Shown piece after piece: positions 1 through 6,827 of a stretch of DNA of 7,063 bases (position 1 is its first letter; every line of letters begins with the position of its first letter). The notes beneath the pieces are model-generated. The model saw only the letters and a list, made by a program, of their open reading frames with translations, was not told where the DNA came from and did no database searches. The position numbers and the translations under genes were made by a program. The stretch is from an uncultured Clostridia bacterium (GTDB lineage Bacteria; Bacillota; Clostridia; RGIG6154), in contig CAKSHV010000074.1 of NCBI GenBank assembly GCA_934457515.1, positions 1 to 7,063 on the forward strand, written 5' to 3'.

Positions 1-1
1 C

Positions 2-2170
<2,169 letters not shown>

Positions 2171-2181
2171 TTCATAAAGAA

Positions 2182-2212
2182 AAAGCGGCTTGCGAAAATC
2201 GCAAGCCGCTTT
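2182..2212 (-). terminator. Strong hairpin, intrinsic terminator best read on the minus strand
   Basis: A 14-bp perfect stem (2182-2195 with 2199-2212) closes a 3-nt loop. On the minus strand the stem runs into a U-rich stretch (CTTTTTCTTTATG, ending near 2173), so it can end transcription coming from the hydrolase gene at 2300-2971. On the plus strand only TTT follows before AGCG, so it is a weaker stop for the lacZ-type gene, whose stop codon is 12 bases upstream. It may act in both directions. Confidence 0.7.
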
Positions 2213-2216
2213 AGCG

Positions 2217-2272
2217 TGTCGGCAAAATCGACATTTTCAAAGAGAAAACGAGCTGCGCTCGCATTCTCTTTG
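2217..2272 (+). repeat. Two-hairpin dispersed repeat, copy A
   Basis: A mini-hairpin, TGTCGG (2217-2222) with TCGACA (2228-2233), is followed by a larger hairpin. The larger one pairs CAAAGAGAA (2238-2246) with TTCTCTTTG (2264-2272), and inside it CGAGC (2249-2253) with GCTCG (2257-2261). By eye about 45 of 56 aligned positions match the reverse complement of 4150-4204, with one gap. The copy begins 46 bases after the stop of the lacZ-type gene and reads in that gene's direction. Its function is unknown: it could be a transcript 3'-end stabiliser, a terminator accessory, or a small mobile repeat. Confidence 0.72.
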
Positions 2273-2274
2273 GG

Positions 2275-2301
2275 GCGTCAGCGAAATGCTGACGCTTTTT
2301 T
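2275..2301 (+). terminator. Intrinsic terminator for the lacZ-type gene
   Basis: The stem GCGTCAGC (2275-2282) pairs with GCTGACGC (2288-2295) around a 5-nt loop and is followed by six T (2296-2301). This is a classic Rho-independent terminator for plus-strand transcription. The T-run overlaps the stop codon of the convergent hydrolase gene (TAA read from 2302-2300), so the end of the lacZ-type transcript is antisense to the extreme 3' end of that gene. Confidence 0.8.
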
Positions 2302-2971
2302 AAAACATCTCCTCGCAAACCTCTTTCACACGCGAAAAGTCAGTTCGTCTGTGCGACAAAAGCCACGAAACCAAATCACGGTTGTTATATGCCTCGTCAA
2401 TGCCGTCGTTATGCCCAAAGCCTTCCAAAACAACCAGCTTTGCCTCTCCGCCGAAATGTAAAACGCCCTCCACCATCATTTTGGAGTTAATCAGCTCCAC
2501 AGAGTCGTCTTTTTCGCCATGAAACGCCAAAACAGGTGTGTTTATCAGCTTTTGGCAGCGCCACTGCATACCGCCGCCGCTGACAGGTGCAATACAAGAG
2601 AAGAAGTTCGGGTAGGTAAGCCCCATTTCCCAGGTGCCGTAGCCGCCCATGCTCGACCCCGTAATGCTGATTCTGTCCGGCTTTATTTTATATTCCGCCG
2701 CAATATCGTCAATCAGTTTCTTCACGTCCCGAACCACATTGTTCCACACAAATTCCGCCGGGCACTGGGGGCACAGAACAAGCGCGTCTATCTCTTTACC
2801 GTCATGAATCATCTGCGGAATGGCGTGCGCCTCCACATGGTCTAAATTTGTCCCTCTTTCACCCGCGCCATGCAGGTAAATAATCATGCAGGTGTCCTCC
2901 GTAAAGTTTTCCGGCACATATAAAATATATCCTAAATGCTCTTTTGTTGCGCAAACTGCTATTCTTTTCAT
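2300..2971 (-). CDS. Alpha/beta hydrolase, predicted esterase/peptidase (dienelactone hydrolase or prolyl-oligopeptidase-like)
   Basis: A 223-residue single-domain alpha/beta hydrolase, probably cytoplasmic because no signal peptide or membrane segment is visible. The oxyanion-hole motif HGAGERG is at 34-40. The nucleophile elbow G-S-S-M-G at 105-109 gives Ser107. The acid is probably Asp155 in HGEKDDSV (151-158), and the base is His187 in GFGHND. The triad therefore looks intact. This layout resembles COG4099-type predicted peptidases and acetyl-xylan or feruloyl-type esterases, but the substrate cannot be read from the sequence. Presence of the enzyme near a GH2 gene makes a carbohydrate-esterase role plausible, though the two genes are convergent rather than co-transcribed. 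The ATG at 2971 has AAAAAAGGAG seven bases upstream and its own consensus promoter, so the gene can be transcribed alone. Confidence 0.88.
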   Translation of the reverse strand: MKRIAVCATKEHLGYILYVPENFTEDTCMIIYLHGAGERGTNLDHVEAHAIPQMIHDGKEIDALVLCPQCPAEFVWNNVVRDVKKLIDDIAAEYKIKPDRISITGSSMGGYGTWEMGLTYPNFFSCIAPVSGGGMQWRCQKLINTPVLAFHGEKDDSVELINSKMMVEGVLHFGGEAKLVVLEGFGHNDGIDEAYNNRDLVSWLLSHRRTDFSRVKEVCEEMF

Positions 2972-3001
2972 ATGTATTCTCCTTTTTTAATTTCTGCACA
3001 T

Positions 3002-3030
3002 ATTATATAACCGTTTGCTGCTTGTGTCAA
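3002..3030 (-). promoter_or_regulatory. Exact-consensus sigma-A promoter of the hydrolase gene
   Basis: Read on the minus strand, TTGACA (3030-3025) and TATAAT (3007-3002) are separated by exactly 17 bases, so both hexamers and the spacing match the vegetative consensus. The predicted transcription start is near 2995, giving a leader of about 24 nt that carries the Shine-Dalgarno. The TGA stop codon of the upstream hypothetical gene (3029-3027) lies inside the -35 hexamer. Confidence 0.85.
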
Positions 3031-3500
3031 TACTCTGTTTTCTCTGCCGCCGTACCGTCCCACCTGCTTAAAATACTGCCCATTTTGGCAACCTGCCCCA
3101 GGTAAAACGCACAAGCCGTCCCATCGATATATTTCACGCCCACTTCACCGATAACCGCAAAGCAGGCATCGGGATAACACCCAACATTTGAACAAATCAC
3201 CATCTCCTCCTGCGGCGCAATGCTATCCACCCGCGTTTCGCGCTTTATATACGCCTCAGACGGTACACTTAGCCGTTCATCCAAAAAATATACCGTCACA
3301 TTGAAATAGCGTATGGTTTTTGGCGAACTGTTTTTTCCGATCCAGCACAGGCGAATACTTCCGCATTCATCTTTTTCAAACGAGCAAACGTCAGTCAGCC
3401 CCGCAAACCGCGCTCTTATTTTCTCTTTTCCGCCGCTTAAAACAAACCGAACCCCCATATCCGTTTTTTGCCCCGCTTTCTTAAAACTTTCTTTATTCAT
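3027..3500 (-). CDS. Hypothetical protein, possible FxLYD/DUF5780-like beta-sandwich
   Basis: Up to 157 residues, not confidently recognised. There is no signal peptide, lipobox or membrane segment. Residues ~50-130 have the rhythm of small FxLYD/DUF5780-type beta-sandwich domains: a Trp-Ile strand, NSSPKTIRYFNVTVYFLDE (57-75), a basic/acidic strand, SIAPQEE (93-99), then a late strand with VKYIDGT (122-128). Such domains are often attached to lipoproteins, but this one stands alone. The start is doubtful. The ATG at 3500 has no Shine-Dalgarno and overlaps the -10 hexamer of a good promoter. Met15 (ATG at 3458) is the next candidate, also with a poor ribosome site. The gene precedes the hydrolase in the same direction with a 55-nt gap, and is divergent from the XRE regulator, which may control it. 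Family assignment is inference. Confidence 0.6.
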   Translation of the reverse strand: MNKESFKKAGQKTDMGVRFVLSGGKEKIRARFAGLTDVCSFEKDECGSIRLCWIGKNSSPKTIRYFNVTVYFLDERLSVPSEAYIKRETRVDSIAPQEEMVICSNVGCYPDACFAVIGEVGVKYIDGTACAFYLGQVAKMGSILSRWDGTAAEKTEY

Positions 3501-3528
3501 TATATCATTTATAGATGTTATTTGTCAA
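3499..3528 (-). promoter_or_regulatory. Sigma-A promoter overlapping the nominal start of the hypothetical gene
   Basis: On the minus strand TTGACA (3528-3523) and TATAAT (3504-3499) are separated by 18 bases. The last two bases of the -10 are the first two of the ATG at 3500-3498. Transcription would begin near 3492, inside the open frame, so either translation starts further in or another promoter drives the gene. Confidence 0.6.
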
Positions 3529-3548
3529 CCATATTTAATCTATAGATT
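3510..3548. promoter_or_regulatory. Candidate operator: palindrome plus half-site between divergent genes
   Basis: AATCTATAGATT at 3537-3548 is a perfect 12-bp palindrome. The core TATAGAT recurs at 3510-3516 and 3541-3547, 31 bases apart (about three helical turns). The pair brackets the -35 of the minus-strand promoter, and the palindrome sits just upstream of the XRE gene's extended -10. The position fits binding by the XRE protein. No binding data can be seen here. Confidence 0.4.
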
Positions 3549-3569
3549 ATTTTTTATATATTCTACAGG

Positions 3570-3578
3570 TGATATACT
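3570..3578 (+). promoter_or_regulatory. Extended -10 promoter of the XRE regulator gene
   Basis: TG-A-TATACT forms an extended -10 (TG at 3570-3571, hexamer 3573-3578). The -35 region is only a T-rich stretch, which is tolerated with an extended -10. The predicted start is near 3585, about 45 nt before the ATG at 3630. Confidence 0.5.
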
Positions 3579-3590
3579 GAATAAAAAGAA

Positions 3591-3606
3591 TTAAACGGGT
3601 TTAAAC
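3591..3606. promoter_or_regulatory. Inverted repeat in the XRE leader, possible autoregulatory operator
   Basis: TTAAAC (3591-3596) and GTTTAA (3599-3604) form a 6+2+6 inverted repeat, and GTTTAAAC (3599-3606) is itself a palindrome. It lies just after the predicted transcription start, where a repressor could block its own gene. Weak evidence because the region is AT-rich. Confidence 0.28.
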
Positions 3607-3629
3607 TGATGTAAAATCGAGGCGGAAAA

Positions 3630-3950
3630 ATGAGCGACGGAAAACTGCTGAAAGAAATGGGAAAGAGAATACATGAAAAGCGGAAAGCGCTGAACTTCAC
3701 ACAGGAGCAGATTGCAGAAAAAATGGACGTTTCCACCCAAATGATTTCCAATTTAGAGCTTGGGAAAAAGGCAATCCGTCCCGAAAATTTGGTGAAGCTG
3801 TGCGATGCCCTAAATTGCAGCGCCGATTTTCTGCTTACGGGGAAAGAACGAAACTTTCCTTTGCCTCAGCCGTTTTACGCGGCAGCAGCGCTGAACAAAG
3901 AGGAACTGTCCTTGCTGTCCGACCTGATTGCTTATATGCGAAAAAAATAA
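3630..3950 (+). CDS. XRE/Cro-CI family DNA-binding transcriptional regulator
   Basis: A 106-residue cytoplasmic protein with an HTH_3 domain at about residues 6-70. The recognition unit is TQEQIAEKMDVSTQMISNLE at 24-43, followed by the typical NLVKLCDALNCSADFLLTG (53-71). The tail to 106 is short and helical (KEELSLLSDLIAYMRKK) and could mediate dimer contacts; no peptidase or sensor domain is present. Length and layout match small stand-alone repressors. GAGGCGG lies four bases before the ATG. The gene is divergent from the hypothetical gene at 3027-3500 and shares with it a ~130-bp region carrying palindromes, so control of itself and of that neighbour is the simplest inference. It is not next to a toxin-like gene, so an antitoxin role is unsupported. 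Confidence 0.88.
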   Translation: MSDGKLLKEMGKRIHEKRKALNFTQEQIAEKMDVSTQMISNLELGKKAIRPENLVKLCDALNCSADFLLTGKERNFPLPQPFYAAAALNKEELSLLSDLIAYMRKK

Positions 3951-4148
3951 TGAACGCCTTGGCACATGCCAAGGCGTTTCAGACTGTCGAAAACTATGTT
4001 TTTCGACAAGAAAAGGGAGTTTGAGGGAAATTCCCTCAAAACTTAAATTCGTAAAATCGCAGGACATGCGCCTGCGATTTTACTCCTTGCAAGGGCTGGT
4101 TTGCCTGACCTTTGGTACTGGCAAGCCGTGCGAACGAAAGCCCTTGAA

Positions 4149-4185
4149 TCAAAAAGAATGCGAGCTGCGCTCGCATTCTTTTTGA
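4149..4185. terminator. Bidirectional terminator between the XRE and AraC genes
   Basis: A 17-bp perfect stem (4149-4165 with 4169-4185) has a 3-nt loop. A-rich and T-rich ends give a TTCTTTTTGA tail on either strand. It is 24 bases past the AraC-type stop codon on the minus strand and is the last long stem for plus-strand transcripts leaving the XRE gene. Confidence 0.72.
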
Positions 4186-4204
4186 AAGTGTCGACTTGTC
4201 GACA
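4150..4204 (-). repeat. Two-hairpin dispersed repeat, copy B
   Basis: Read on the minus strand, this is TGTCGA-CAAG-TCGACA, then CTTTCAAA, then the hairpin with CGAGC-GCA-GCTCG apex. It matches copy A (2217-2272, plus strand) at about 45 of 56 aligned positions. The 3-base apex loop differs completely (GCA versus TGC), while the stem bases around it are kept. It starts four bases after the AraC-type stop codon and reads in that gene's direction, the same relation copy A has to the lacZ-type gene. Confidence 0.72.
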
Positions 4205-4208
4205 AGCT

Positions 4209-5066
4209 CTATTGTTCAAATTCGGGCGGCAGCGCGCCGTTTTCCCTGTAGTATGCCCGCAGCGCCCGCGGCGCATAGCCGGTTTCCCGCTTGAAAAAGC
4301 CGGAAAAATAGGCAGGCTCGGAAAAACCCGTTTGCCGCATAATTTCCTTAAAAGGCAGACCGGTGGTGCAAAGCAGCGCCGCAATGCGTTTCACACGCAA
4401 ATTATTCAAATAGCGCACCGGCGGCACGCCGAACTGCTGCTTAAAACTGCGAATTAAATAGTTCGGGTGCAAATTTGCCAAAGTGGCAAGTTCCTCCACG
4501 CTGACAGTGTGGTCCAAATTTTCCGCCATGTAGCGCGCAATAAAGGTAAGAGGCGCCATATCGCGCTCACTGTCGCGCAGGTTCACGCCGTCCTCATGCT
4601 CGGCAACCTCGAAAAACGAGGCGATCATGTTTAAAATCTCGCTTTGCAGACGGATTCTCGCCGACAGACTTTCTCTGTGCTGCGCAAGATAAAAAATGTC
4701 AGCAAACGCCCGCACCGTTTTCTCCACATCGTCTACTTTAATGAAAAGCGGAACCGCCCGCTTTTCATAGACGGACTGCAAAAGATTGGGCAGCATTTTA
4801 AAATGAAACCAGTATTTTTTTAAGCAGTTTGTCTCAGTCAGGCGAAAGGAATGTTCCACGCCCTCGGGAATTAAAAACAACTCGCCGGGCTTTCCGATAT
4901 ATACCTTATCGCCTACTTTAATTTCCATTTCCCCCTCAATGGGAAAATACAGCTTGGAATAGTTATAAACTTTCGGGTCATCGTGCCACCACGTTCCGCA
5001 TGAAGTGAAATCGCCGATATAATATGTCACCGACCAGCTGTCGGACATTTCAGACCGTAATTTCAC
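4209..5066 (-). CDS. AraC family transcriptional regulator with N-terminal cupin-type sensor domain
   Basis: A 285-residue regulator. The N-terminal AraC-binding cupin-like domain covers about residues 12-90 (YFPIEGEMEIKVG and PGELFLIPEGVEHSF strands) and would bind a small ligand, typically a sugar. A helical linker follows. The C-terminal HTH_18 domain is at about 178-277, with two helix-turn-helix units: VSVEELATLANLHPNYLIRS at 188-207, and PFKEIMRQTGFSEPAYFSGF at 238-257 leading into the conserved FKRETGYAPRALR. Length and order are typical of sugar-responsive family members. The start chosen is GTG at 5066 because GGGAGGT at 5080-5074 is seven bases upstream; a GTG at 5075 would overlap that Shine-Dalgarno. 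The gene has its own promoter and terminator, so it is monocistronic. Its target is unknown; the lacZ-type gene is only a guess. Confidence 0.9.
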   Translation of the reverse strand: MKLRSEMSDSWSVTYYIGDFTSCGTWWHDDPKVYNYSKLYFPIEGEMEIKVGDKVYIGKPGELFLIPEGVEHSFRLTETNCLKKYWFHFKMLPNLLQSVYEKRAVPLFIKVDDVEKTVRAFADIFYLAQHRESLSARIRLQSEILNMIASFFEVAEHEDGVNLRDSERDMAPLTFIARYMAENLDHTVSVEELATLANLHPNYLIRSFKQQFGVPPVRYLNNLRVKRIAALLCTTGLPFKEIMRQTGFSEPAYFSGFFKRETGYAPRALRAYYRENGALPPEFEQ

Positions 5067-5073
5067 CCAAAGC

Positions 5074-5080
5074 ACCTCCC
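5074..5080 (-). promoter_or_regulatory. Shine-Dalgarno that fixes the AraC-type start codon
   Basis: GGGAGGT on the minus strand lies seven bases before GTG at 5066. The upstream GTG at 5075-5073 overlaps it and is therefore unlikely to be the start. Confidence 0.75.
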
Positions 5081-5113
5081 GCCGCAGAAAATCATAACTT
5101 TAAATGCGTAATT

Positions 5114-5149
5114 TTTATTATATACTAACTTCTAAAGTTTATTATATAC
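5114..5149 (-). promoter_or_regulatory. Direct repeat and inverted repeat at the AraC-type promoter, candidate operator
   Basis: The 12-mer GTATATAATAAA occurs twice on the minus strand (5149-5138 and 5125-5114), 24 bases apart. Between them AACTT-cta-AAGTT (5127-5139) is an inverted repeat centred on the predicted transcription start. AraC-family proteins bind direct repeats, so autoregulation is plausible. One copy contains the -10 hexamer. Confidence 0.45.
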
Positions 5150-5169
5150 CAACACTCCGCCCTTGTCAA
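5141..5169 (-). promoter_or_regulatory. Exact-consensus sigma-A promoter of the AraC-type gene
   Basis: On the minus strand TTGACA (5169-5164) and TATAAT (5146-5141) are 17 bases apart, matching the vegetative consensus in full. The start is predicted near 5134, leaving a leader of about 68 nt. A regulator gene with so strong a core promoter is probably held down by a repressor, possibly its own product. Confidence 0.83.
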
Positions 5170-5234
5170 CAAAAAAGCATTGCACAATTCTGCTGTATTT
5201 GCGCAATAAAGCTGCAACTTTTTCTTGATAAAAC

Positions 5235-5260
5235 AAAAAAAGCACGGTTTTCCGTGCTTC
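5235..5260 (-). terminator. Intrinsic terminator at the end of the yabO-yabR operon
   Basis: On the minus strand AAGCACGG (5259-5252) pairs with CCGTGCTT (5247-5240) around AAAA, and seven T follow from the stem edge. It begins 10 bases after the yabR stop codon and separates this operon from the AraC-type promoter. A T-rich stretch on the plus side could give some reverse activity. Confidence 0.85.
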
Positions 5261-5268
5261 TTAATTTT

Positions 5269-5679
5269 TTATCTTCTCCTGCCCGAACCGCGCTTGGATT
5301 CAAAGCTGCGCTTTAAGGCAAGCATTTTATCGTCACTGTCCTGCTTGAAACGGTTCATCTTTTCTTCAAATGACATATCCTCCGTCTGATGCGACTTAAA
5401 CATTTCCACATCGGCAGGGCGCGACGCCTTGTTTTTGTTCTCTTCCTCCAAAACCTTCTTTATAGACAAACTGATTTTGCCGCCGGGCGCAATGGACACG
5501 ACTTTCACTTTCACCTCGTCGCCCACTTTCACATGGTCGTTAATGTCTTTAACATATTCGAGTGCAACCTCCGAAATATGGATAAGACCAACCTTTCCGC
5601 CCTCCAGCTGCACAAACGCGCCGAAGTTTGTGATTCCGGTGATTTTCCCCGAAACAACATTTCCCACTTCCAACTGCAT
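5269..5679 (-). CDS. yabR: S1 domain RNA-binding protein, YabR/general stress protein 13 type
   Basis: A 136-residue cytoplasmic protein. One S1 (OB-fold) domain fills residues 1-75: VGNVVSGKITGITNFGAFVQL, then GLIHISEV, YVKDINDHVKVGDEVKVKV, and KISLSIKK. The tail is charged and Lys/Arg/Glu-rich, ending KRGSGRRR, and probably adds RNA affinity. YabR/YugI-type proteins in Bacillus are associated with ribosomes. The start is the ATG at 5679: it begins the S1 fold and lies downstream of AAGGAGG (5697-5691), though the 11-base spacing is long; a TTG at 5685 would give 5-base spacing. An ATG at 5727 would overlap divIC and put the Shine-Dalgarno inside the gene, so it is rejected. It is the last gene of the operon, 22 bases after divIC, as yabR follows divIC in Bacillus subtilis. 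Confidence 0.9.
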   Translation of the reverse strand: MQLEVGNVVSGKITGITNFGAFVQLEGGKVGLIHISEVALEYVKDINDHVKVGDEVKVKVVSIAPGGKISLSIKKVLEEENKNKASRPADVEMFKSHQTEDMSFEEKMNRFKQDSDDKMLALKRSFESKRGSGRRR

Positions 5680-5690
5680 AACCAAAAAGT

Positions 5691-5697
5691 CCTCCTT
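5691..5697 (-). promoter_or_regulatory. Shine-Dalgarno that fixes the yabR start
   Basis: AAGGAGG in the short gap after the divIC stop codon (5704-5702). It rules out the longer reading that would begin inside divIC. Confidence 0.75.
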
Positions 5698-5701
5698 AGT
5701 T

Positions 5702-6001
5702 TTATCTCGAAGAATCAACAAACACACGCTCGCCGGGCTTTAACATGCCAAGCTGCTCGCGGGCAATCTGTTCAATTCTTTCCAACTCATTCGGTTCTTC
5801 AAGCTGCTTTTCCATGCGCGCTTTTTCGTCTTTTTCCGTTTGAATTTTCTGATTCAGCGTTTTCTCCTCGGAGGAGAGCTTTGACATGGTGGTTTGCTGC
5901 GATATCATGGTAATCACGAGCCCGAGAATCGCAACGCACAGCACAAGCGTAATCAGCCTGCTGAAAGGCGCTTTCTTTTTCTTTTTTGCTTTTCCGGCCA
6001 C
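5702..6001 (-). CDS. divIC: Septum formation initiator family protein (DivIC/FtsB-like)
   Basis: A 99-residue bitopic membrane protein of the divisome. A short, very basic cytoplasmic start (KAKKKKK at 4-10) is followed by one membrane helix at about 15-34. A coiled coil follows at about 36-70 (Lys/Glu-rich heptads), then the family's conserved end, IEQIAREQLGMLKPGERVF at 76-94. DivIC works with FtsL and DivIB/FtsQ at the septum. Length matches the family. The start is GTG at 6001, with AAAGGGG nine bases upstream. An ATG at 6011 in another frame has no family match. The gene sits between yabQ (33-nt gap) and yabR (22-nt gap), the conserved Bacillus/Clostridia position, which supports DivIC rather than FtsL. 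Confidence 0.92.
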   Translation of the reverse strand: MAGKAKKKKKAPFSRLITLVLCVAILGLVITMISQQTTMSKLSSEEKTLNQKIQTEKDEKARMEKQLEEPNELERIEQIAREQLGMLKPGERVFVDSSR

Positions 6002-6034
6002 CCTGCTTCACCCCTTTAACTCTGTTTCAGGCGG

Positions 6035-6550
6035 TTACTTCCGCAAAAATTTTGTATAAAATTCCATTCTCTTTCTTATTTTAAACCAAAAATGCCCCAT
6101 TGTCAACCTATTTTTTCGCATTTTCTTCAAAAAATTTTTATGAATCCTAAAAATCGGACGAAATAAGATTTTCAGCACGAAAAAAAGAGGAAAAAGCAAA
6201 AGATGCAGCAGTTTTTTTATTATTGCCGCAAGCAAAGTCACGGTGCGCACACCGCCGTCCGTCACCAAGCGGCTTATGCTCATAAAATACACAAATCCGC
6301 CCAGCAGCAGCCCGAAAAATTCATACCAGCGAACGCGCCCGTAATTGGCGTAAAACACCATGGTAAATGTGAGATACGCCGAGGACAGCCAAAAGAGCAA
6401 ATCTAAAACAAAAGTCGCAGCTGCCCCCGTTTTCAGGCATCTGCGAGCGATTCTGAATAAATCGTACACAACCGAGCAGGCAACGCCGCACAGTCCGCAA
6501 AGGAAAAACACACGAATTTCAAATGCAACCCCTGTATCCATACCCGTCAC
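6035..6550 (-). CDS. yabQ: Spore cortex biosynthesis protein YabQ
   Basis: A 171-residue integral membrane protein with about four hydrophobic segments at ~8-29, 43-67, 76-96 and 102-130, and a basic C-terminal tail (KNFLKKMRKNR and RKRMEF). The family hallmark is a Gly-rich first helix followed by YDLFRIARR (29-37). YabQ acts in the mother cell during sporulation and is needed for cortex formation in Bacillus subtilis; it is placed at the outer forespore membrane. The GTG start at 6550 overlaps the yabP stop as GTGA, pointing to translational coupling; no clear Shine-Dalgarno precedes it. An ATG three codons in (6541) is the alternative. The identification rests on order as much as on sequence, since the family is poorly conserved. 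Confidence 0.88.
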   Translation of the reverse strand: MTGMDTGVAFEIRVFFLCGLCGVACSVVYDLFRIARRCLKTGAAATFVLDLLFWLSSAYLTFTMVFYANYGRVRWYEFFGLLLGGFVYFMSISRLVTDGGVRTVTLLAAIIKKLLHLLLFPLFFVLKILFRPIFRIHKNFLKKMRKNRLTMGHFWFKIRKRMEFYTKFLRK

Positions 6551-6822
6551 CGAAACAGCCTTGAAAGCAGGCTTCCTTTCGGCTGCGCGTTTTCCTCGGT
6601 GTATGTAAGCGAGGAGATTTCGCCCTCAATGGTAAGCTCGCCCGTTTCAACCGAAAGCTTGTTCATGTGCAAATCTGCGCCCAAAACCTCTAAAAACCCG
6701 AGCGTTGTTTCCAGCAGAATTTTTTCTTCGCAAAACTCCTCCACGTCCAAAACGCCTGAAACATTCAGCTTTTCCCTGTCCTCTAAAATAATGTTCTGCG
6801 GCCCGTTTCGTTTTTCTTCCAT
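6547..6822 (-). CDS. yabP: Sporulation protein YabP
   Basis: A 91-residue soluble protein of the YabP family (related to YqfC), expected in the mother cell under sigma-E. Conserved features are the opening ILEDREKLNVSGVLDVEEF (12-30), a central TTLGFLEVLGADLHMNKLSVETG (39-61) of alternating strands, the EGEISSLTY strand (67-75), and the terminal LLSRLFR (85-91), all typical of the family. Its molecular role is not established. AAAAGGAGG is nine bases before the ATG at 6822. The 59-nt gap after yabO is the largest in this operon and holds a sigma-E-like promoter, so yabP and the genes after it may be transcribed separately during sporulation. Confidence 0.92.
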   Translation of the reverse strand: MEEKRNGPQNIILEDREKLNVSGVLDVEEFCEEKILLETTLGFLEVLGADLHMNKLSVETGELTIEGEISSLTYTEENAQPKGSLLSRLFR

Positions 6823-6827
6823 AGGTT

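Larger units (their letters stand above)
3953..4204. other. Non-coding train of seven abutting hairpins
   Basis: This stretch between convergent genes is almost completely covered by successive stems. 1: 3953-3963/3968-3978 (11 bp). 2: 3985-3993/4000-4008 (9 bp). 3: 4020-4028/4032-4040 (9 bp). 4: 4051-4063/4071-4083 (13 bp, perfect). 5: nested, 4091-4097/4139-4145 (7 bp) enclosing 4098-4105/4120-4127 (8 bp with one wobble). 6: 4149-4165/4169-4185 (17 bp, perfect). 7: 4189-4194/4199-4204 (6 bp). Short open frames cross it on both strands but none has a ribosome site or a recognisable product. It may be a structured RNA, a cluster of decayed repeats, or stacked bidirectional terminators. Confidence 0.7.

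Noticed and set aside
3630..3950. XRE protein as a toxin-antitoxin antitoxin
   Set aside because: No small toxin-like gene is adjacent. The divergent neighbour lacks RelE, HipA or similar features, and the downstream region is non-coding.
4091..4145. Terminal inverted repeats of an insertion sequence
   Set aside because: The paired arms are 7-8 bases, enclose no transposase, and show no target-site duplication.
3953..4204. CRISPR array suggested by successive palindromic units
   Set aside because: The hairpins differ from one another in sequence and length, and there is no constant repeat with regular spacers and no cas gene.
3953..4204. tRNA or known riboswitch
   Set aside because: No cloverleaf with a T-loop motif and no aptamer core I recognise. 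The gap lies after genes, not before one.
3810..4457. Open frames of 74-118 codons on both strands crossing the hairpin-rich gap
   Set aside because: They run through palindromic DNA and into neighbouring genes, have no good ribosome sites and give no family-like protein. The stems explain the region better.
5680..5727. Longer S1-protein reading starting at 5727
   Set aside because: It would overlap the end of divIC and place the AAGGAGG site inside the gene. The S1 fold begins at 5679.
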